DNA of 15,835 bases from Desulfotomaculaceae bacterium (GCA_028704035.1 JAQVLS010000014.1:1-15835); one strand, 5' to 3'; shown: positions 7,138 to 14,049, counted from the first letter of the stretch. A program made the numbers and translations. Notes: generated from the letters alone by a model not told the origin.

Positions 7138-8337
7138 TTGAATCAAATACAACAGGAAAAGGATTGGACGATTCTAATTTACGCTAACGGCAATAATGAA
7201 CTTGAACCGGAAATGCGTCAAGCCATGCATAATGCGGAAAAAGTGGGATCAAATGCTGATGTTAATGTAGTGATACAACTTGGCAGAGCAAAATATGAAC
7301 TCGTAAAACTTGTTAGACAAGAGATAGAACCGAAATCTGAGGGTAGTTGGAGTGGAGTCAGACGTTACTTTGTTACAAAAGGAGGCTCCACTTTAGTCGG
7401 CAATCTAAAAAGAGTTAATATGGCTGATCCCAAGAACCTATATGCCTTTATCAGATGGGGGATGCGGTTCTATCCAGCTAACAAGTATATGTTGATATTG
7501 GGCGGTCATGGATATCAATTCGTTGGTATGATGACCGATTATAGCCAAAAGGCACCATATATCATGGGTATACCGGAAATGGTCAGAGCAATCAATAAGG
7601 GTGCTAATGGTATAGGAAAAATCGATTCATTGGTGTTGGATACTTGTTATTTCAATTCGATAGAAGTTATTTACGAATTAGGGAAAGAAGAAAACCATTC
7701 GGTCAAGAGTGCCATTACTTACATTAAGAATGGGGCAATTGAGGGTTTACCGTATGATAGAATTATTGAGATAGTACAAAAGAACAGCGATGTTGAAGAT
7801 ATAACAGCGATTATTCAAGAAATAATAGATAATCTTTCATATGATCTGGTAGCCTATAAGATTAACCATCATACGTTAAAGCAGATCAAGCAGCTTTTTA
7901 ATGATGCAGCGTCTGCATACCTTTCAAGAAATATTGATGATGGAAATAAGCTTTTTAAAAAGGTATCGGATGTGTTGAGCACTAATGATCAAACAGTAGT
8001 CTCCAATCTGATGTCGTCTTTGGTTATTCATTTTAAAAGTGTCTCTCAGAGCAATTCGTTCCAAGGCATAATAGCGAATAGACCCGCCACAGATGATTTG
8101 GGATTAATATTACGCTATTATCGATTAGGTTTTGCACAAGATAATTGTTGGACTTGTTTATTAAGTAACAAACATGTAGAAGTGAATATGGCTGTCGAGC
8201 AAAAAAAGGGTATTTTCCCACTGAAGATGAGGCCCGAAGAGGTTTATGCTTATATTTCAATTATGAATCCAGGGCTTGAGAAAACACAGATAATTGAAAT
8301 GTTAAAAGAACTGTATCAGTACAAGAATTGGATATGA
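7138..8337 (+). CDS. Clostripain-family (C11) cysteine peptidase
   Basis: This protein of about 399 aa is related to clostripain, a clan CD cysteine peptidase cleaving after basic residues. The start KDWTILIYANGNNELEPEM is the usual first strand of the family. The catalytic dyad is visible: His in MLILGGHGYQF (about residue 124) and Cys in LVLDTCYFNSIEV (about residue 170). There is no signal peptide and no obvious propeptide linker of the secreted type. AAGGAG sits eight bases before TTG 7138, which is why I chose it over ATG 7132 and GTG 7129. The gene is AT-rich and flanked on both sides by IS3 debris, which suggests acquisition. Possible jobs are processing spore-surface proteins encoded nearby or acting in a conflict or cell-death role; neither is shown. 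Confidence 0.85.
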   Translation: MNQIQQEKDWTILIYANGNNELEPEMRQAMHNAEKVGSNADVNVVIQLGRAKYELVKLVRQEIEPKSEGSWSGVRRYFVTKGGSTLVGNLKRVNMADPKNLYAFIRWGMRFYPANKYMLILGGHGYQFVGMMTDYSQKAPYIMGIPEMVRAINKGANGIGKIDSLVLDTCYFNSIEVIYELGKEENHSVKSAITYIKNGAIEGLPYDRIIEIVQKNSDVEDITAIIQEIIDNLSYDLVAYKINHHTLKQIKQLFNDAASAYLSRNIDDGNKLFKKVSDVLSTNDQTVVSNLMSSLVIHFKSVSQSNSFQGIIANRPATDDLGLILRYYRLGFAQDNCWTCLLSNKHVEVNMAVEQKKGIFPLKMRPEEVYAYISIMNPGLEKTQIIEMLKELYQYKNWI

Positions 8338-8344
8338 ATGTTAT

Positions 8345-8491
8345 CCCTTAGTTCTTGAAACATCAACTCTTGCGGAATCTGAGCTAGCTGAATATTGCAG
8401 GACAAAAGGAATTTATATTAATGAGGTAAAATCTTGGAAAGAACAATGTCTTAAACTCAATCAAGCTCGTCAATTCATTATAATGAATTGA
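8345..8491 (+). pseudogene. IS3-family OrfA remnant
   Basis: Immediately after the peptidase gene a frame reads PLVLETSTLAESELAEYCRT, then KGIYINEVKSWKEQCLKLNQ, and ends at TGA 8489-8491. This is the pattern of the middle of IS3-family OrfA proteins, in which a YCR-(K/R)KG(L/I)Y segment precedes a W(K/R)xxC stretch. It has no start codon or ribosome binding site of its own and lacks the leucine-zipper end. It may derive from the same element as the OrfB remnant upstream of the peptidase gene, though in the reverse of the normal OrfA-OrfB order. Confidence 0.65.
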
Positions 8492-8492
8492 C
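8469..8492. repeat. Perfect 24-bp palindrome upstream of the collagen-like gene
   Basis: The half-site GTCAATTCATTA is followed directly by its exact reverse complement TAATGAATTGAC with no spacer. It lies 30 bp before the ATG of the collagen-like gene. Its centre contains TATAAT (8479-8484) and its right end begins TTGACA (8488-8493). Spacerless symmetry suits a dimeric DNA-binding protein better than an RNA hairpin. The promoter-like boxes suggest an operator, but no correct -35/-10 pair is formed. Confidence 0.6.
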
Positions 8493-8522
8493 AGTTAACG
8501 AATATTAACGAGGTGAAGTAAA

Positions 8523-9902
8523 ATGAGCACATCAGAATCTTTATTTGTAAAAAATGCAGGAGGGACACCTTCGATTCAGGAAGGATATATTAGTACTAGA
8601 CCACCATCAGGCATAGTTGGAAGGCTTTTTTTAGATATCGCATCTGGTACTTTTTATCGTGATGTTGGGTATGGATGGGCACGATTAGCAGTAGGGCCTC
8701 GAGGATCACAAGGATCACGAGGGGCACAAGGACCACAAGGGCCACAAGGACCACCTGGTTCATTTATAACAGGAATTGGCGCACCAATATGCAGTACGGG
8801 CCAAATAGGAGATGTCTACATTGATACATCTGCTGGGCAAACATATTTAAAACTCGTCCAACCTGATCCAGTGCCTATAAGACCTATACCACCGCCGATA
8901 GGTAATACTTTGCTAGTAGGTTCTACTCGGGCCTACACTACGATTCAAGCCGCTTTGGCAGCTGCCGGTAATGGAGATATGTTATTACTTGATGCTGAAA
9001 CCTTTGTCATCGCGGCACCAATAAGTATTAATAAATCAATTACTATTAAAGGTCAGGGCATAGCATCCACCACCGTAATAAAACAAGTTCCAACCGTTGG
9101 ATCCGACAATATGTTTAATGTTACTGTTTCCAATGTAGTTTTCCAAAATATGAAGATTGTTCAAAACTATCCTTCATCATTAACGACAGAAACCATTATT
9201 TCTGTGGGCAACCTAACATCCACCGGTATTTATGTGGATAATTGCGAGATATCTGTCTGCGAATTCGGGATATATTTGATAACCACTGAGTTTCAAATAA
9301 CAAACTGTAACTTCACCTACGCACCGCTTGCTGCACTCAATAATAGCTACCGCTATATTAATATAGCGTCTACCTCAGGTGATAGTATTATTGCTAATAA
9401 CGCATTTGTTTCTGCCTCAGGAAATACGCAATGCAGATTTGTTAGCATTACAAATGTTTCTGTTGCTTCAGGTACACTTCAAGGGAAGTTATTAATAAGC
9501 AACAACATTCAGACAGTTTCCCCATACAAGTTAAGACATTTGTTAGTTATTGAAGAATTTATCGGCTCTAACTTTGAATTATATATTAACAATAATACGA
9601 CGGTTAGTGAAGGCAATGTACCTGTGCTACTAAACAGTGCCAATTTAGATATATTCAAATTCATTGAAGTCATTGGTAACAGTATCCAAGGCACTGCAGG
9701 AAAAGGACTCATTGGAATTGACGCAAGTTCCACCGGTATTACAGATATTTTTAGTTCCGGAAATGCAATTGTTACTTCAACCTTCACTGCAGGGTGGGCA
9801 AGTGCAACAATTCCAGTTAGCTTCATCGTGGGCTATAGAACAACAATAACTCCCGCACCTGTATTGCCATTAGTTAGCTGTTATTGGCTACCGTTGGTAT
9901 AA
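8523..9902 (+). CDS. Collagen-like/right-handed beta-helix surface protein
   Basis: This 459-aa protein has four parts. Residues 1-57 form a small N-terminal region. A short Gly-X-Y tract spans residues 58-79 with seven triplets (GPR, GSQ, GSR, GAQ, GPQ, GPQ, GPP). Next comes a GQIGDVYIDTSAGQTYLKL segment that echoes GRLFLDIASGTFYRD before the tract. The rest, from about residue 130, looks like a right-handed parallel beta-helix of the pectate-lyase type, with IQAALAAAGNGDMLLL, SITIKGQG and repeated N/S/T-rich rungs. There is no signal peptide or LPXTG anchor. GAGGTGA precedes the ATG. Collagen tracts fused to beta-rich heads occur in BclA-like exosporium filaments and in phage tail fibres; no other phage gene is present, so a spore-surface role is preferred. 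Confidence 0.8.
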   Translation: MSTSESLFVKNAGGTPSIQEGYISTRPPSGIVGRLFLDIASGTFYRDVGYGWARLAVGPRGSQGSRGAQGPQGPQGPPGSFITGIGAPICSTGQIGDVYIDTSAGQTYLKLVQPDPVPIRPIPPPIGNTLLVGSTRAYTTIQAALAAAGNGDMLLLDAETFVIAAPISINKSITIKGQGIASTTVIKQVPTVGSDNMFNVTVSNVVFQNMKIVQNYPSSLTTETIISVGNLTSTGIYVDNCEISVCEFGIYLITTEFQITNCNFTYAPLAALNNSYRYINIASTSGDSIIANNAFVSASGNTQCRFVSITNVSVASGTLQGKLLISNNIQTVSPYKLRHLLVIEEFIGSNFELYINNNTTVSEGNVPVLLNSANLDIFKFIEVIGNSIQGTAGKGLIGIDASSTGITDIFSSGNAIVTSTFTAGWASATIPVSFIVGYRTTITPAPVLPLVSCYWLPLV

Positions 9903-9904
9903 GG

Positions 9905-10234
9905 AGTGGAAGATCTGGCACGTATAGCCAGCCAAGCCTCTCATCCGTTCCGGATATAACTGATATCACTTGATACCACCTGAAACGGCTCTGTGATCTC
10001 CAGATCCTTTGTCAAGTGGGGATAGCTATCGCCGCGGGCTTTACGGTTATCTGTCAGGCTTCTTTGGCGTCTTGGCCGGTGGATGGATTCCAACCACATC
10101 TCTTCTATAAACCGCTTGACGCGTCCATAGGAGGCCTTGCAGCTATTCTTCTGAAGCAGGCCTCCTATCTGATCTGGGCCATTCTGGGCCATATGTCCCG
10201 CGGCCCTAATCAAAGAGTTCTCTAATTTTGTCAC
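9905..10234 (-). pseudogene. IS3-family OrfB remnant (N-terminal to central part)
   Basis: The minus strand encodes a long stretch of OrfB-like sequence: NSCKASYGRVKRFIEEMWLE, SIHRPRRQRSLTDNRKARGD and LEITEPFQVVSSDISYIRNG, the last carrying the first catalytic Asp region (SSDISYI). The frame stops at 9941-9943. In the next frame MRGLAGYTCQI continues the expected EGF-YLCQI segment before ending near 9905, two bases after the stop of the collagen-like gene. The element is thus frameshifted and truncated, with the second and third catalytic residues missing. It faces opposite to the surrounding genes. Confidence 0.8.
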
Positions 10235-10289
10235 GATAAGCCTGTTCTAATTTCTTCTTTTCTTTCCGAAATTATAGCACCGACCCATG

Positions 10290-10320
10290 TCACCAATTTA
10301 TGGTATAAAACATATAGTGT
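10290..10320 (+). promoter_or_regulatory. Possible sporulation-type promoter of the VPKVYDWV protein
   Basis: CATATAGTG at about 10310-10318 resembles the sigma-E/sigma-K -10 (CATA followed by T-rich or TA ends), and an AC lies about 17 bp upstream in TCACCAAT, as in sigma-K promoters. The match is partial and AT-rich DNA produces such motifs by chance. It is reported because the gene downstream looks spore-associated. Confidence 0.3.
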
Positions 10321-10366
10321 AGTGTAAATAACAAATATTCTATATTCAGAAAGGGTGTATGAAATT

Positions 10367-11038
10367 ATGACTAATTGTATAAAACGTGCTGTTGGTGATC
10401 CGACAAATGAGTGCATCAGGGTACCAAAGGTGTATGATTGGGTAACACTGAATGTTGATGAAGTCAAAAATGTAACCATTCCTGCTGCCAGTTTGACGTT
10501 AATCAATGATGCTATTGCGGCAGGAAATCAGTTAAATGTCGTAGTAACAGTTGATCCAGCTACAGATATTGATGTTAATGTGTTTAATGTAACACGAAAA
10601 ATTGTGAATATAAATGGTGTTGATACTTCAATAGGTTGTGCACAAATTTTAAAAACTGTGACACTGCATATATCCGTATTTAGTTTGGGAACGCCAACAG
10701 TGCCTATTATCCCCCCAGCTCTTTTAACATCATTTGATAGCACATTACAGTTCTTTGAAAGGGCCGGAGTATGTTTTCCAGCTGAATTTACAGCAGACAA
10801 CATTATTTCGCACGTTCAAAGCGTAGAAGCTTTTTCGTTAACTTCTTTTCCAGTAGATGGGCAATTCATGTTGCAAATTTTGATTTGTCAAGATTTGCAG
10901 GTAGAAACCGAAGTTAAACTTGAGGTGTTAGGTAGATTCTGCACACCAAGAGATAATAATATTGATTGTACTACTGGACAGATTTGCAATCCAATCACAT
11001 TTCCAGAACAATGTCCTAATCTTTATCCCGCGGACTAA
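10367..11038 (+). CDS. Probable spore-associated protein with a VPKVYDWV motif
   Basis: This 223-aa protein begins MTNCIKRAVGDPTNECIRVP followed by KVYDWV, and ends with a cysteine-spaced tail (FCTPRDNNIDCTTGQICNPI, then FPEQCPNLYPAD). I recall proteins from Paenibacillus- and Brevibacillus-like spore formers with the same plan: a cysteine-flanked IRVPKVYDWV start, a beta-rich middle, a KLEVxxxFCxPR segment, and a CPxx(F/Y)P end. That recollection is the only basis for the spore assignment. There is no signal peptide or membrane segment. The start is ATG 10367 with AAAGGG about 11 bases upstream; GTG 10355 in the same frame has no room for a ribosome binding site. The last codons are duplicated 72 bp downstream. 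Confidence 0.7.
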   Translation: MTNCIKRAVGDPTNECIRVPKVYDWVTLNVDEVKNVTIPAASLTLINDAIAAGNQLNVVVTVDPATDIDVNVFNVTRKIVNINGVDTSIGCAQILKTVTLHISVFSLGTPTVPIIPPALLTSFDSTLQFFERAGVCFPAEFTADNIISHVQSVEAFSLTSFPVDGQFMLQILICQDLQVETEVKLEVLGRFCTPRDNNIDCTTGQICNPITFPEQCPNLYPAD

Positions 11039-11115
11039 TTAACCAAACGCGTTTACTATTGCATCAAACTTGTTGGCTGTCAATGTCCTAATCTTTATCC
11101 CACGGACTAATTAAC
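11009..11115 (+). repeat. 35-bp direct repeat duplicating the gene's 3' end
   Basis: Positions 11009-11043 and 11081-11115 are identical over 35 bp except for one G/A difference. The first copy encodes the final residues QCPNLYPAD plus stop; the second copy is outside any gene and would read QCPNLYPTD plus stop. The 37 bp between the copies is unrelated to either side. This could be a tandem duplication or the leftover end of a deleted paralogous gene. Confidence 0.85.
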
Positions 11116-11116
11116 T

Positions 11117-11144
11117 CTATGGGAAGATTAACATCTTCCCATAG
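11117..11144 (+). terminator. Perfect 12-bp hairpin after the VPKVYDWV gene
   Basis: Arms CTATGGGAAGAT and ATCTTCCCATAG are exact complements around a TAAC loop. The position, just after the gene and its duplicated tail, suits transcription termination or 3' end protection. No U-run follows (CCTACATATAAT), so it is not a classical intrinsic terminator and may only stabilise the mRNA end. Confidence 0.55.
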
Positions 11145-11193
11145 CCTACATATAATATAATAAACTAATATATCAGCGAGGTGATGTTTAATA

Positions 11194-11550
11194 TTGCTAT
11201 ATATGATTATTTTCCTTTGTATTGTAACTGTGTTCACTGCAATATTTATTGGGCTTGTATTATTTAAGGGATATACTTTAATGAAGGATTATAAAAAAGG
11301 GATAGAAGACCTTACTTGCTTTCATTCGAAAATAAAGGAATTAGAAGATGTAATTACCCAACCAGTGCAAAACAATTCTGTTGATAATCATAATAATAAT
11401 AGTATTCCAAATCAAAAATATGATCTGCTTGCCCCAAAGGTTATATCTGACAATAAGGTTTATTCTCAAGAAGAATTTTCTAGAGAAATTAATAGCGGAA
11501 AATTTCAGATGAGTCCTATGCTGCAATCAAAGTTATATGAAAAAAAATAG
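11194..11550 (+). CDS. Small membrane-anchored hypothetical protein
   Basis: This 118-aa protein has one N-terminal transmembrane helix (about residues 3-28, MIIFLCIVTVFTAIFIGLVL). A charged, probably coiled-coil stretch follows (KDYKKGIEDLTCFHSKIKEL), then an Asn-rich linker (NNSVDNHNNNSIPN) and a polar C-terminus ending LQSKLYEKK. I do not recognise the family. The start is TTG 11194, supported by GAGGTGA nine bases upstream; ATG 11203 would be too far away. It is the last gene of the AT-rich island and could be a spore-membrane or cell-membrane protein, but nothing assigns it a function. Confidence 0.65.
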   Translation: MLYMIIFLCIVTVFTAIFIGLVLFKGYTLMKDYKKGIEDLTCFHSKIKELEDVITQPVQNNSVDNHNNNSIPNQKYDLLAPKVISDNKVYSQEEFSREINSGKFQMSPMLQSKLYEKK

Positions 11551-11602
11551 GCAGATAGCCGATCCGTTGTAAGCGTCTTATAGCAAATTGTATATAAAAA
11601 AA

Positions 11603-11649
11603 GCAAAAACCAGTGCAAACTGGATTTTGCCCTATTTGCAGGGTTTTTG
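11603..11649 (+). terminator. Terminator region with two alternative folds
   Basis: One fold pairs GCAAAAACCAGT (11603-11614) with ACTGGATTTTGC (11619-11630), with one A-A mismatch, followed by a small CCCT/AGGG hairpin and TTTTT. The other pairs CAAAAACC (11604-11611) with GGTTTTTG (11642-11649) and TGCAAA (11614-11619) with TTTGCA (11635-11640). The two cannot form together. It probably terminates the small membrane-protein transcript, and the symmetrical A/T flanks could let it work in both directions. The rest of the 11650-11787 gap shows nothing definite. Confidence 0.6.
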
Positions 11650-11787
11650 AACCTCCGGACTCCACGTAAGATAATCTTCAAGAAGTTGTCAACAACCCCG
11701 CTCCCCTGTAAAAAATTCTATTATGGGAAAATGAGGCGCCAGTGCTGTCGGATAAATCACAAACATTTATAAAATAAGGGGTGCGAA

Positions 11788-12960
11788 ATGGAGAAAAGCG
11801 CTGGATTTAGGCAAAAAGAGCAGCTGTGGCAGAAAGATTTTATTTTTATCAGCTTAATCAGTTTATTTACCTTTATTGGCTTTCAAATGTTACTGCCTAC
11901 TTTGCCGGTCTATGTAAACAAATTGGGCGCCGGTGATACTTCAGTCGGTTTGGTAGTGGGTGTCTTCACTATATCTGCGATCCTGATCCGGCCTTTTGTC
12001 GGACAGGCATTGGATGTTTATGGGCGCAAGGGTATTTTTATTGCCGGCATGATCATATTTACAGCATGTGTGCTGGGTTATATCTGGGCGCCTACTTTAT
12101 TAGTCTTGCTGGCCATTCGTTTTATGCACGGTTTTGGCTGGGGCATTTCCAGCACTGCTGCCAGTACGGTGGCAGCCGACATTATTCCTAAGTCCAGAAT
12201 GGGGGAGGGTATGGGCTATTATGGCCTGGCCGGTACTATAGCTATGGCGCTGGCCCCGGCATTGGGGCTTTTTATGATAGATCGTTTCAGCTTTAATACC
12301 ATGTTCTCGTTCTCCGCGTTTATGGTGATGATAGCCATTTTTTTAGCGTTTTTCATAGATTACCGGGGTGTAGCTTCAACCAGGCGGAAGTTAAGTTTGA
12401 TTGAAAAAGCTGCCTTGCGCCCGACGCTAGTTATATTTTTTGTGACCATGACTTACGGCGCCATCGTTGCCTTTATCGCTTTGTACGCCGCGCAAAGGGG
12501 AATCAGCAATATTGGTTCATTTTTTACTGTGTACGCTGTTTCTCTTACTATAATCCGGCCCCTGGCCGGGAGCCTGTCCGACAAACGGGGTTTTGACGTT
12601 GTGGTCATCCCGGGTATCATACTAATTTTAATGGCCATGATTTTGCTGTATTTTGCTGCCGGTATAAAGTGGTTTTTAATAGCCGCAGTTGTATATGGCG
12701 CTGGTTTTGGCGCCGTTCAGCCGAGCCTGCAGGCAATGGCCATCGTTTTTTCGCCCCCGGAAAGGCGTGGAGCAGCAAATGCGACGTTTTTCACCGGATT
12801 TGATTTGGGAATCGGGATCAGCTCGATCATGTGGGGTGTGGTGGCGGGAATAACAGGTTATAGTTTGATGTACCTTTTGTCAGTAATACCTGTCCTGGCC
12901 GCCCTTGTCAGCTACCTCCTGGTAGGACGCCGGGCAAACCCGTCCCCCGGCCCGCAGTGA
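11788..12960 (+). CDS. MFS transporter (drug/metabolite exporter type)
   Basis: This 390-aa protein has about twelve hydrophobic segments in two six-helix halves. The loop between helices 2 and 3 carries the MFS motif A in the form GQALDVYGRKGIFIAG (about 69-84), and a weaker second copy, GSLSDKRGFDVVVIPG, lies in the second half. It begins with a short charged N-terminus (MEKSAGFRQKEQLWQKDF). The ATG follows AAGGGGTG. The subgroup resembles proton-driven efflux carriers of Bacillota, but substrate specificity cannot be read from sequence. It is preceded by the island's terminator and followed by a riboswitch-controlled gene, so it appears to be its own unit. Confidence 0.9.
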   Translation: MEKSAGFRQKEQLWQKDFIFISLISLFTFIGFQMLLPTLPVYVNKLGAGDTSVGLVVGVFTISAILIRPFVGQALDVYGRKGIFIAGMIIFTACVLGYIWAPTLLVLLAIRFMHGFGWGISSTAASTVAADIIPKSRMGEGMGYYGLAGTIAMALAPALGLFMIDRFSFNTMFSFSAFMVMIAIFLAFFIDYRGVASTRRKLSLIEKAALRPTLVIFFVTMTYGAIVAFIALYAAQRGISNIGSFFTVYAVSLTIIRPLAGSLSDKRGFDVVVIPGIILILMAMILLYFAAGIKWFLIAAVVYGAGFGAVQPSLQAMAIVFSPPERRGAANATFFTGFDLGIGISSIMWGVVAGITGYSLMYLLSVIPVLAALVSYLLVGRRANPSPGPQ

Positions 12961-13026
12961 CACTACGGGATAAATGCTTTATAGAATTAGTGATTATTAT
13001 TGCTATATGATATATTTATCACATAG

Positions 13027-13067
13027 AAAGCCTCTGAAGCCAATTCTTCCCCAATACCTGCGGGCTT
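13027..13067 (+). terminator. Possible terminator after the MFS gene
   Basis: AAAGCC near 13028 can pair with GGCTTT in GCGGGCTTTTTATG, leaving a loop of about 30 nt ahead of TTTTT. The large loop makes it a weak candidate. The 12961-13076 interval also holds AT-rich repeats (GATAAAT/ATTTATC) but no gene. Confidence 0.35.
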
Positions 13068-13076
13068 TTTATGTCC

Positions 13077-13112
13077 GGCGGTCGCAGCTACCCGCCTATC
13101 AAAACAAGGTGG
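13077..13112 (+). promoter_or_regulatory. preQ1-I riboswitch (translational)
   Basis: GGCGG (13077-13081) pairs with CCGCC (13092-13096) around a UCGCAGCUAC loop and is followed by UAUCAAAACAAGG. This matches the known Thermoanaerobacter tengcongensis preQ1-I aptamer almost element for element: a 5-bp P1, a UCGCAG loop, and an A-rich tail with AACAAAACAAGG that folds back as a pseudoknot. The AAGGTGG at the end is also the Shine-Dalgarno of the next gene, seven bases before its ATG. Binding of preQ1 (a queuosine precursor) should therefore hide the ribosome binding site and turn translation down. The downstream gene is a queuosine-precursor transporter, which agrees exactly with the ligand. 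Confidence 0.9.
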
Positions 13113-13119
13113 TCGTATT

Positions 13120-13800
13120 ATGCGTTATAAATTGTTTCCTTTTGTAATGGTCGCTTTTGTAGTAGTTTTGCTGGTAAGTAATACGGTGGCAGTAAAAGTT
13201 ACTCAGTTGGGGCCGTTCTATTTCGATGGGGCCACAGTTCTTTTCCCGCTGGCATACATTTTTGGCGACATACTGACGGAAGTTTATGGTTTTAAGAAAA
13301 GCCGGTTCGTAATCTGGTCAGGCTTTGCCGCTTGTGCGTTTATGGCATCTGTATACTGGCTGATTGGGGTTATTCCTGCTGCCCCGGATTGGGGCAACCA
13401 GGGGGCGTACAATGCGATCCTGGGGCAGACGCCCCGCATAGTACTGGCGTCTTTGGTCGCTTACTTCTGTGGGGAGTTTGTCAACAGCTTCATCATGGCC
13501 AAAATGAAAATCCTTACCTTGGGGCGGCGGTTGTGGACGCGGACCATCAGCTCGACGGTGGCAGGCCAGGCAGTAGATACTTCCCTTTTCGTGGTTATCG
13601 CCTTTGCGGGGGTTATTCCCTGGGCGGCTTTGCTTTATATGGCGGTAAGTAATTATATTTTCAAGACTAGCTTTGAGGCGGCGGCGACGCCGGTGACTTA
13701 TGCTGCCTGCGGGTGGCTCAAACGAGTAGAACAAGAGGATTACTTCGACAACGAAACTAACTTCAACCCGTTTGCAGTTTCCCTTGAGGACCTGGAATAG
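13120..13800 (+). CDS. yhhQ: Queuosine-precursor transporter, YhhQ/VUT family
   Basis: This 226-aa inner-membrane protein has about six hydrophobic segments and the family motif FPLAYIFGDILTEVYGFKKS (about 46-65). Other typical segments are AYFCGEFVNSFIMAKMK and the conserved GQAVDTSLFVVIAF in the second half. E. coli YhhQ takes up preQ0 and preQ1 for synthesis of queuosine, the modified wobble base of GUN-anticodon tRNAs. The preQ1-I riboswitch directly in front, containing the ribosome binding site, makes the substrate assignment stronger than homology alone. Feedback by preQ1 would reduce uptake when precursor is plentiful. The C-terminus carries an acidic tail (VEQEDYFDNETNFNPF). It is a single-gene unit with no clear terminator. 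Confidence 0.93.
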   Translation: MRYKLFPFVMVAFVVVLLVSNTVAVKVTQLGPFYFDGATVLFPLAYIFGDILTEVYGFKKSRFVIWSGFAACAFMASVYWLIGVIPAAPDWGNQGAYNAILGQTPRIVLASLVAYFCGEFVNSFIMAKMKILTLGRRLWTRTISSTVAGQAVDTSLFVVIAFAGVIPWAALLYMAVSNYIFKTSFEAAATPVTYAACGWLKRVEQEDYFDNETNFNPFAVSLEDLE

Positions 13801-13992
13801 ACCCTATCAGCCTGTATATAAAGTAGTAGAAAAACTGCACCCCCCTTTTAACAGCTTTCATTTCAGACACCTCCTAATTTTTAACATAGATGGTCGGTTA
13901 GCCGGATAATAATGATAACCAGGCTGCTTAAATTTTGAAAGGTACTAATATTATATAGCAAAGTTGCTGGTACGGAATAGTGGGCTAATAAG

Positions 13993-14045
13993 TTTTCACT
14001 AAAAGGGCGTGGGGCAATCCTTCACGACTTTGGGTTTAGTGAAAA
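13993..14045. repeat. Long inverted repeat upstream of the iscR promoter
   Basis: TTTTCACTAAA (13993-14003) and TTTAGTGAAAA (14035-14045) are exact complements 31 bp apart, with an inner CGTG/CACG stem (14008-14011, 14023-14026). It lies in the 13801-14128 gap, which otherwise contains no gene that I can see. It could be a bidirectional 3' hairpin for the transporter transcript or a remnant of a small mobile repeat. Confidence 0.5.
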
Positions 14046-14049
14046 TACA

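Noticed and set aside
8033..8260. A 75-codon minus-strand frame
   Set aside because: It is fully inside the C11 peptidase gene on the opposite strand, with no motif.
8523..9902. Idea that the collagen/beta-helix gene is a prophage tail fibre
   Set aside because: No portal, capsid, tail, lysis or integrase gene is nearby; the only mobile DNA is IS debris, and the neighbours look like surface or spore proteins.
11009..11115. Possible CRISPR or tandem repeat array
   Set aside because: There are only two copies, one of them the coding end of a gene, so neither a CRISPR array nor a satellite is supported.
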